From JAPLHP01 sp963720375 (lineage in GTDB: Bacteria > Chloroflexota > Dehalococcoidia > UBA2247 > RBG-13-53-26): a stretch of DNA of 64,000 nucleotides. Under the pieces are notes generated by a model. That model made no database searches, had not been told where the DNA came from, and worked only from the letters and a program-made list of their open reading frames with translations. This document shows positions 58,335 to 64,000 of this stretch, one piece after another. The translations under genes and the position numbers were made by a program. The stretch's first letter is position 1. Each line of letters begins with the position of its first letter. The DNA is taken from positions 1-64,000 of the forward strand of contig CAVRFM010000024.1 in assembly GCA_963720375.1 (NCBI GenBank), written 5' to 3'.

Positions 58335-59474
58335 ATGAAGCTTTTTGAGTTTGAGGCTAAAGATATCCTTCGGAAATATGGCTTGCAGACTCCCAGCGGT
58401 AGTATCGCCAGGGATCCGGTTGAAGTTGAAATTGTGGCCAAAAGACTGGGCAAGCCTGTAGCTTTGAAGGCTCAAGTGCTAGTGTCAGGCAGAGGCAAAT
58501 CCGGTGGAATACAGTTTGCTGATGATGCTGGCGAGGCGAAGAAAGCTGCCATATATCTCATTGGCAGTCACATTAAGGGAAACGTGGTAAGGAGCCTGTT
58601 AGTTGAGGAAAAGTTGAGCATTGTCGATCAATACTACGCTTCGATAACTATTGACAGGCAGGCCAGGAGATATGTTGTCCTCGCTTCTACCAACGGAGGG
58701 GTTGATGTTGAAGAAACTGCTCTGACTTCTCCGAACAGAATATCAAGGTATTGGGTTGATCCTGCTACCGGCTTCAATGAAGAGACTGCCAAGGCGACAG
58801 TGGCTCAGTTTTCCGTCAACGGAGACCATGATATCACCGAGTTTGCTTCTGTCATCACTACCCTGTATCGGGTGGCGATGGACTATGATGCAGAGTTGGT
58901 TGAAATCAACCCCCTAGCCAAGACGTCCTCAGGTGAGTTCATAGCTGCTGATGCCAGAATAGTATTGGATGATAATGCACTTTTCAGACACCCTGAGTTT
59001 GAAGATAAAGGCTCTGCGGTGATGGATGATAACCCCAGGGAAGCCGAAGCTAAGAGACAAAAGCTAGCTTACGTAGACCTCTCAGGAGATATAGGCATTA
59101 TTGGCAATGGAGCTGGTCTGGTCATGGCTACTATGGACCTGGTTCATCTTCTTGGCGGCAGAGCGGCCAACTTCCTCGATATTGGTGGCGGTGCTCAACC
59201 GGAAGTCGTCAGAAAAGGATTAATGTTGGTTATGTCGAAGCCTGGGGTAAAGGCCGTGTTGATCAATATTCTGGGTGGGATAACAAGATGCGATCTGGCG
59301 GCTCGGGGAATTATCGGGGGGCTCAGTGAGATGGCTGACGAGAAGCAGGTGGCCGTAAGACTGATGGGGACTAATGATGAGGTGGGAAGAGAGATGTTAC
59401 GTCTGGCGGGGATCCCTGTTTACTCGGATATGGAAACGGCAGCCAGGAAAGTCATAGGATGGGTTAAGAGATGA
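58335..59474 (+). CDS. sucC: Succinate-CoA ligase beta subunit
   Basis: The 379-aa ATP-grasp subunit has MKLFEFEAKDILRKYGL at the start, VALKAQVLVSGRGKSGGIQ near 41, ELVEINPLAKTSSGEFIAADARI near 190 and the C-terminal INILGGITRCD. With SucD it converts succinyl-CoA, ADP (or GDP) and Pi to succinate and ATP. It overlaps sucD by four bases. Confidence 0.95.
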   Translation: MKLFEFEAKDILRKYGLQTPSGSIARDPVEVEIVAKRLGKPVALKAQVLVSGRGKSGGIQFADDAGEAKKAAIYLIGSHIKGNVVRSLLVEEKLSIVDQYYASITIDRQARRYVVLASTNGGVDVEETALTSPNRISRYWVDPATGFNEETAKATVAQFSVNGDHDITEFASVITTLYRVAMDYDAELVEINPLAKTSSGEFIAADARIVLDDNALFRHPEFEDKGSAVMDDNPREAEAKRQKLAYVDLSGDIGIIGNGAGLVMATMDLVHLLGGRAANFLDIGGGAQPEVVRKGLMLVMSKPGVKAVLINILGGITRCDLAARGIIGGLSEMADEKQVAVRLMGTNDEVGREMLRLAGIPVYSDMETAARKVIGWVKR

Positions 59475-60355
59475 TGTCTTTGAAAAACATAGTAGATGAA
59501 AGCTCGAAGGTGGTGGTTCAGGGCGTAACGGGGAATGAGGGGAGATTTCATACTGAGGCGATGCTACAATATGGGACCAAGATAGTTGCTGGAGTGACTC
59601 CGGGCAAGGGAGGGGAGCAGGTTTGTGGTATACCTGTCTATAACACTGTTGCTGAGGCAGTGAGCTATCATGGTGTCGATACTTCCATCGTCTTTGTTCC
59701 GGCACGTTTTGCCAAAGGTGCTGCTATTGAAGCCATTAAAGCTGGCTTAAGAATGATCGTGATCATCACCGAAATGATTCCCCAGAAAGACTCTATTGAG
59801 TTCATCGCTATGGCGGACGAGCGGGGTACAGTGATTATTGGCCCGAATACACCCGGAATAATAGTGCCCCCCAAGAAAATGAAGGTTGGGATAATGCCGA
59901 GTCAGTTTTTCAAGCCGGGTGTTGTTGGAGTCGTTTCCAGAAGCGGGACTCTGACTTATGAAATTGCTTTGCACATTAGTAACGCCGGCATGGGTCAAAG
60001 TGCATGTTTAGGTATAGGTGGTGATGCCATAGTCGGATTGGATTTTGTCAAAGTCCTTGAAATGTTTAGAGAGGATGAGGAGACGAGGAGCGTGGTTCTC
60101 ATAGGTGAGGTGGGAGGTACAGCGGAGGAAACAGCAGCCCGATACATTAGCGAGGTGAAGTATCCTAAACCGGTAATTGCCTATATCGCAGGGAGATCAG
60201 CACCACCGGAGAAACGTATGGGGCACGCCGGGGCAATAGTGATGGGGAATATGGGAACAGCGCAATCCAAGATTGATGCCTTCATTGCTGCTGGGGTGGC
60301 TGTAGCTGACAAACCGGGCGATATAGTAAAGTTGCTGGGAACTGTGAGTATTTAG
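59471..60355 (+). CDS. sucD: Succinate-CoA ligase alpha subunit
   Basis: The 294-aa subunit has VVQGVTGNEGRFHTEAMLQYGT near 15, GPNTPGIIVPPKKMKVGIMP near 121, SRSGTLTYEIA near 150, IGGDAIVG near 175 and the phosphohistidine motif KRMGHAGAIVMGN near 243. It completes the mutase-epimerase-ligase unit for turning methylmalonyl-CoA into succinate with ATP gain. Confidence 0.95.
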   Translation: MMSLKNIVDESSKVVVQGVTGNEGRFHTEAMLQYGTKIVAGVTPGKGGEQVCGIPVYNTVAEAVSYHGVDTSIVFVPARFAKGAAIEAIKAGLRMIVIITEMIPQKDSIEFIAMADERGTVIIGPNTPGIIVPPKKMKVGIMPSQFFKPGVVGVVSRSGTLTYEIALHISNAGMGQSACLGIGGDAIVGLDFVKVLEMFREDEETRSVVLIGEVGGTAEETAARYISEVKYPKPVIAYIAGRSAPPEKRMGHAGAIVMGNMGTAQSKIDAFIAAGVAVADKPGDIVKLLGTVSI

Positions 60356-60373
60356 TGGAGATGAGAATGCAAA

Positions 60374-61387
60374 ATGGGTAAGAAATCGAGAGATCTAATT
60401 CCGCCGGGGCTAGCTTATCTGGCAGATAACATTACCAATAAGCACAATGTGTTAGGTGAGTCAAAGACGGCGGGGGCGAAGTGGGCCAAAGACCTTAAGA
60501 TTCCCCGAGAGTCAGAGACAATATTCTTTGCTGGATGTGGATATCAATATACCAGGAAGCTGGAATCCTTAATGTCCCTTGTGCGAGGGATGGACAAGAG
60601 TGTAGTTGGTGCTGAGCTGCCAATGAGCATCGCCAGTTTTCAGAAGAAGCTGGGTGTTGATCTTGCTGGCGTTTATGGCAAGTTGTTGTCAAGAGGTGAT
60701 GACACCGAGGCTCAACCGTTGAGGGATGCTGTCAAAGTGCTACGGAGTCTTGGTGTCGACTTTGGCTATCTTGCTGATGAGGAGCCGTGCTGCGGGGGTC
60801 TCTTGCACTATATTGGCCTGCAAGACGATTTCGCCAAGAATGCTCAGGAGGTATATAGAAAGCTGAAGTCCCATGGGGTGAAACGGATCATCGGTATTGT
60901 TCCTTCTTGCACATATGCTCTTCGCGACTTGATTCCTGCTTGTGTAGAGGGATATGACCTTGAAGTCAAACATTTCTCGGAGGTTGTCCTGGAGAATATC
61001 GGATCAAAGGAATTGCGATTTCCTAAGGAGGTCAAGGTGACCTATCATGATCCGTGTCAGATGGTGCGTTATCTGGGTTTGACGGATGCGCCGCGCCAGG
61101 TTTTGAAGGCTATTAAAGGTATCGACCTTGTAGAAACTGAGTGGACTAAAGGGGAATGGGCAACGTGCTGTGGTGGAGGAGGAGGATTCGAAGCAGTCTT
61201 CCCTGAGTTGAGCCATATTCTGGCGGTGAACAGGGCCAGCGAGTTGGTTGAAACTGGAGCTCAGATCATTGTTACTCACTGCCCGGGGTGCATTATGCAG
61301 TTGAATGCCGGACTCAAAGATCTGAAGAAAGATAACGTGGAAGTCCTGGATCTGGCCCAGATTGTGGCTATGGCTATAGGAGCGTAA
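60374..61387 (+). CDS. CCG-domain iron-sulfur oxidoreductase (HdrB/LutA-like)
   Basis: The 337-aa protein has an N-terminal variant region (FFAGCGYQYTRK near 51), EEPCCGGLLHYIG near 135, VPSCTYALRD near 178, and a full C-terminal CCG-type site: YHDPCQMVRY near 225, ATCCGGGGGFE near 261 and HCPGC near 300. Such sites bind non-cubane [4Fe-4S] clusters in heterodisulfide reductase and related enzymes. It lies 18 bases after sucD and 4 bases before the LUD protein. A quinone or disulfide acceptor for the downstream flavoprotein is an attractive but unproven role. Confidence 0.85.
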   Translation: MGKKSRDLIPPGLAYLADNITNKHNVLGESKTAGAKWAKDLKIPRESETIFFAGCGYQYTRKLESLMSLVRGMDKSVVGAELPMSIASFQKKLGVDLAGVYGKLLSRGDDTEAQPLRDAVKVLRSLGVDFGYLADEEPCCGGLLHYIGLQDDFAKNAQEVYRKLKSHGVKRIIGIVPSCTYALRDLIPACVEGYDLEVKHFSEVVLENIGSKELRFPKEVKVTYHDPCQMVRYLGLTDAPRQVLKAIKGIDLVETEWTKGEWATCCGGGGGFEAVFPELSHILAVNRASELVETGAQIIVTHCPGCIMQLNAGLKDLKKDNVEVLDLAQIVAMAIGA

Positions 61388-61391
61388 GCAG

Positions 61392-62582
61392 ATGTCAGTT
61401 TTCACAGATTACAAGAAAGAAATAATGGATGCGGCCCATAACGAGAGGATAAGGGTTGCTTTGTCTCGGGCTATTAAGAGCTACAGGGCGAATACTAATG
61501 ATGCTCTGAAGAAGTTTCCCCATACTATCAAGATGGCGGAAGAGGTAAGGGAGATAAAGGAAAAAGCTATTGGGGAAATGGAGGAGCTTGCGGAGCAGGC
61601 GTCTAAAGCCATAGAGGGTAACAAGGGGAAAGCTTATATAGCCAGGACTGCTGAGGATGCGCTGGGCATTATAGATAAGCTTGTGGGCCAGCATAAACTG
61701 ATCGTCAAAGGCAAAAGCATGACTGGAGAGGAAATTGGCTTGCGGGAGCACCTGGAAGAACATGGTAATGAGGTTTACGAGACTGACCTGGGAGAGTTTA
61801 TCATTCAGAAGTTGGGCTCGAGGCCGATGCACATCCTGTCGCCGGCAATTCACGTGCCTAAGGAAGATGTTGCCAAACTCTTCTCTAAGATTACAGGACA
61901 AGAATTGCCGCCGGATATCGGTACTCTAGTAGCAACTGCTCGGAATCTGCTGAGGGAGAAGTACTTTAAGGCAGATGTTGGTATCAGCGGTGCCAATGTA
62001 GTTGCGGCAGACACGGGAACGCTGTTCATTATCGAGAACGAAGGAAATATTCGCTTGGCCACTGGTGCCCCTCCGGTTCATATTGCGCTCATTGGTATGG
62101 AGAAACTGGTTCCCACGCTGGGTGATGCTTACAAAGTTGCAGAGGTAACCTGGAGATATGCCAATTACACTGTACCCTCCTACGTGAGCTTGATATCCGG
62201 GCCCAGTAAGACTGGTGATATTGAGAAGGTGACTACCTATGGAGCCCACGGGCCAAAAGAGTTCCATGTTGTTTTCATGGATGCCGGAAGAACCAGCCTT
62301 GCCAAAGCCCCGATATTGCGGCAAGCACTCTATTGTTTAAGATGTGGAGGTTGTCTCTATGAATGTCCTGTCTTTGCAGTAACAGCCGGTCATTTTGGGG
62401 ACAAGTATTTTGCCGGTATGGGAGCTGTTTGGGCGGCAATGTTGAGTGGAGATGTAGAGAAGGGGGCTGCGGTGGCTTACACTTGTCTGACGTGTGGCAG
62501 GTGTAAGAACAGGTGTCCCATGAAGATTGACACGCCTGAGATGATAGTCGAGCTCAGGAGACACCTGATAGAGGGTAACTAG
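61392..62582 (+). CDS. LutB/LldF-like protein: LUD domain plus two 4Fe-4S motifs
   Basis: The 396-aa protein has a LUD domain in residues ~70-290 (GKSMTGEEIGLREHLEEHG, GISGANVVAADTGTLFIIENEG, KLVPTLGDAY). A ferredoxin tail carries CLRCGGCLYECPVF near 315 and CLTCGRCKNRCPMKID near 358. LutB works with LutA and LutC in L-lactate oxidation. Here a LutA-like CCG protein is upstream, but LutC and a lactate permease are absent and a succinate-type flavoprotein follows, so a lactate role is uncertain. Confidence 0.85.
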   Translation: MSVFTDYKKEIMDAAHNERIRVALSRAIKSYRANTNDALKKFPHTIKMAEEVREIKEKAIGEMEELAEQASKAIEGNKGKAYIARTAEDALGIIDKLVGQHKLIVKGKSMTGEEIGLREHLEEHGNEVYETDLGEFIIQKLGSRPMHILSPAIHVPKEDVAKLFSKITGQELPPDIGTLVATARNLLREKYFKADVGISGANVVAADTGTLFIIENEGNIRLATGAPPVHIALIGMEKLVPTLGDAYKVAEVTWRYANYTVPSYVSLISGPSKTGDIEKVTTYGAHGPKEFHVVFMDAGRTSLAKAPILRQALYCLRCGGCLYECPVFAVTAGHFGDKYFAGMGAVWAAMLSGDVEKGAAVAYTCLTCGRCKNRCPMKIDTPEMIVELRRHLIEGN

Positions 62583-62679
62583 CCAGGAGGTCTGCCTTCC
62601 AAAGTAAGCAGATTCAGTATGTGTTCTATTGAGATGAGAGCTAGGTAGGGTTTATTTTCATTACAGCTGGGGTGTAAGA

Positions 62680-63369
62680 ATGGCAGAGTCAGCTCGAATG
62701 GTTGATATACATGTCATGGGGAAGCATTACCAGGTTCCGGAGGGGCTCACCATTATGACGGCACTCGAATATTGTGGCTACAGGTTGATCCGTGGCTGTG
62801 GGTGTCGCGCCGGATTTTGTGGCGCCTGTGCTACTATCTACAATTTTAAGAATGATCACCAGTTGAGGTATGATCTTGCCTGCCAGAAGACGGTTGAGCA
62901 GGATATGTACCTGGTGCAGATACCATTCTTTCCTGCTGCAAAGGCCTTCTATAGCCTGGAGGATATAGAAGCAACAGGTGAACAGATACTCTCTCTTTAT
63001 CCTGATCTGGTCAAGTGTTTTGGCTGCAACACCTGCACGAAGACATGCCCCCAGGAACTTGAAGTTATGTGGTATATGTCCGATGCCTTAAGGGGTGATA
63101 TACGCCAGGTATCTGCCAAGTCCTTTGACTGTGTGATGTGTGGCTTGTGCGCTGCCAGATGCCCGCAAGGACTGGTACCCTATAATGTAGCCTTGCTGTG
63201 CCGGCGCTTATATGGTCGGTATCTTGCCCCTGTTTCGAGGCACCTGGAAGACAGGATAGCTGAGATAGAAGCGGGCAGATTTGATGATGATCTGGAGAAG
63301 TTAAAAAAGATGGATGTGCGTGAGCTGCGCCGTTTGTATGCGGGTCGTGAAATAGAACCGGCTAACTGA
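62680..63369 (+). CDS. Succinate dehydrogenase/fumarate reductase-type iron-sulfur subunit (TfrB/SdhB-like)
   Basis: The 229-aa protein has an N-terminal [2Fe-2S] ferredoxin domain (GCGCRAGFCGACATIYN near 40-56, then DLACQK), followed by two [4Fe-4S] sites, CFGCNTCTKTCPQ near 113 and CVMCGLCAARCPQG near 150, in alpha-helical ferredoxin form. Classical SdhB has a [3Fe-4S]; this pattern is closer to thiol:fumarate reductase TfrB, whose CCG domain would here be supplied by the separate gene at 60374. A flavoprotein starts 23 bases downstream. Confidence 0.85.
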   Translation: MAESARMVDIHVMGKHYQVPEGLTIMTALEYCGYRLIRGCGCRAGFCGACATIYNFKNDHQLRYDLACQKTVEQDMYLVQIPFFPAAKAFYSLEDIEATGEQILSLYPDLVKCFGCNTCTKTCPQELEVMWYMSDALRGDIRQVSAKSFDCVMCGLCAARCPQGLVPYNVALLCRRLYGRYLAPVSRHLEDRIAEIEAGRFDDDLEKLKKMDVRELRRLYAGREIEPAN

Positions 63370-63391
63370 AGGTATTGGACTGGGGGTAGAG

Positions 63392-64000
63392 ATGTATCCT
63401 GCTCATATGGAAGAGAGTATCCGCAAGGTAGAGGCTACTCGTGACAAGCGGCTGAAAGAGAGCCTTCCTCGCCTCAGCGAGGAGCAGAAGACTCCTTTGC
63501 TGCAGAGGTACCATCCTGATTATGTGGCGGGAAAGATGCGCCAATTAGCAGTGGGCCCTAACAAAGGGGATTACACTCCAGGTGAGATGGCTGACCTGCT
63601 GGAAGGTAATAGCCGTATAGATCCTGCTAAGATTGACCTCAGTAGAGTCGATTATGACGTGGATGTGCTGGTGATTGGTGGTGGGGGTGCTGGAGCAACG
63701 GCAGCGCTTCTGGCTCAAGAAAACGGTGCTAAAGTCTTATTGACAACTAAGCTGCGGCTGGGTGATTGCAATACTGTAGGAGCTCAGGCAGGCACACAGG
63801 CAGCCGACAGGCCGAATGACTCCCTGGCTATTCACTACCTGGATACTATGGGTGGGGGGCACTTTGCCAACGTGCCTGAACTGGTGGAGGCCCTGGTAAA
63901 GGATGCACCCATGGTAATCAAGTGGCTGGAAACGTTAGGTGTCAACTGGGATAAGATGTCGGATGGCACCATGCATGAGCTGTCTGGTGGCGGTGCATCA
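63392..64000 (+). CDS. FAD-binding fumarate reductase/succinate dehydrogenase-like flavoprotein, cut by window end
   Basis: The first 203 codons are present and the frame is open to the last base. After a ~85-residue charged lead-in, VDVLVIGGGGAGATAALLAQENGAKVLLTTK is the FAD dinucleotide-binding motif, followed by GDCNTVGAQAGTQAA and HYLDTMGGGHFANVPELVEALVKDAP, the segment in which SdhA/FrdA/AprA-type flavoproteins resemble one another. The long lead is unusual for SdhA. Substrate residues (His and Arg of the capping domain) lie beyond the window. Succinate/fumarate is suggested by sucCD upstream. Confidence 0.85.
   Translation, partial: MYPAHMEESIRKVEATRDKRLKESLPRLSEEQKTPLLQRYHPDYVAGKMRQLAVGPNKGDYTPGEMADLLEGNSRIDPAKIDLSRVDYDVDVLVIGGGGAGATAALLAQENGAKVLLTTKLRLGDCNTVGAQAGTQAADRPNDSLAIHYLDTMGGGHFANVPELVEALVKDAPMVIKWLETLGVNWDKMSDGTMHELSGGGAS

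Noticed and set aside
61392..62582. Lactate-utilisation operon (lutABC)
   Set aside because: Only LutA- and LutB-like genes occur; no lutC, regulator or permease, and neighbours are succinate-pathway genes.

Overview
The window is bacterial chromosomal DNA, gene-dense, roughly half GC by eye. No IS element, prophage, CRISPR array or rRNA was recognised. The mix of genes is a core set (dnaN, alaS, tgt, shikimate genes) plus oxygen-sensitive enzymes: pyruvate:ferredoxin oxidoreductase, many [4Fe-4S] proteins, a BadF/BcrA-type activase, B12-dependent methylmalonyl-CoA mutase and several acyl-CoA enzymes. This suits an anaerobic or facultative acyl-CoA-oxidising bacterium. My best guess is Chloroflexota, class Dehalococcoidia; that is inference from overall protein resemblance, and no 16S gene is present to settle it.

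Layout. 0-7.5 kb: dnaN (minus), cobO, rdgB-moaA-moaC, a Ktr-type K+ uptake pair and a cysteine-rich ferredoxin-like protein. 7.5-12.7 kb: a kinase-fold/SCP2 fusion with a DUF7064-like partner (minus), a DUF1786 ASKHA protein, a small CCGH-motif protein with a UPF0235 gene, and a HAD phosphatase. 12.8-24.8 kb (plus): comM-like ATPase, alaS-ruvX, an aroE / DUF2007 / aroC / TIM-barrel / aroKB cluster, hslV without hslU beside it, and tgt. 24.7-28 kb (minus): ROK kinase, cyclophilin-like protein, histone-deacetylase-like amidohydrolase, short DnaJ-like protein. 28.3-33.3 kb (minus): an operon of MaoC-like hydratase, thiolase-fold protein, DUF35 protein, two acyl-CoA dehydrogenases and a PNPOx-like protein. 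It closely resembles the actinobacterial igr sterol side-chain operon. 33.7-39.3 kb: malQ, SDR, a short PAC2-like protein, nadK, GNAT and NUDIX. 39.4-43.5 kb: a 1385-residue acyl-CoA dehydratase activase-type ATPase (minus). 43.8-48.2 kb: glycosyltransferase, methyltransferases and a QW-repeat toroid protein, then pheA. 49.5-55.6 kb: tRNA-Arg and a seven-gene minus operon porGDAB-nuoEF-nuoG-like. 55.7-64 kb: tRNA-Pro, then methylmalonyl-CoA mutase (two subunits), epimerase, sucCD, and four redox genes ending in a flavoprotein cut by the window end.

How the genes fit together. The mutase, epimerase and sucCD turn methylmalonyl-CoA into succinate. The flavoprotein, the TfrB-like iron-sulfur protein and the CCG/LUD iron-sulfur proteins look like a succinate/fumarate module. 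The por-nuo operon could pass electrons from pyruvate to NAD. The igr-like operon suggests shortening of branched or polycyclic acyl-CoAs.

Data quality matters here. Seven single-base indels break six genes (moaA, alaS, a cyclophilin-like gene, an HDAC-like gene, malQ, and porA twice). A further gene has ACG where ATG is expected. Each corrected gene returns to the family's normal length, so sequencing or assembly error is the simplest explanation, though real mutation cannot be excluded from the sequence alone.
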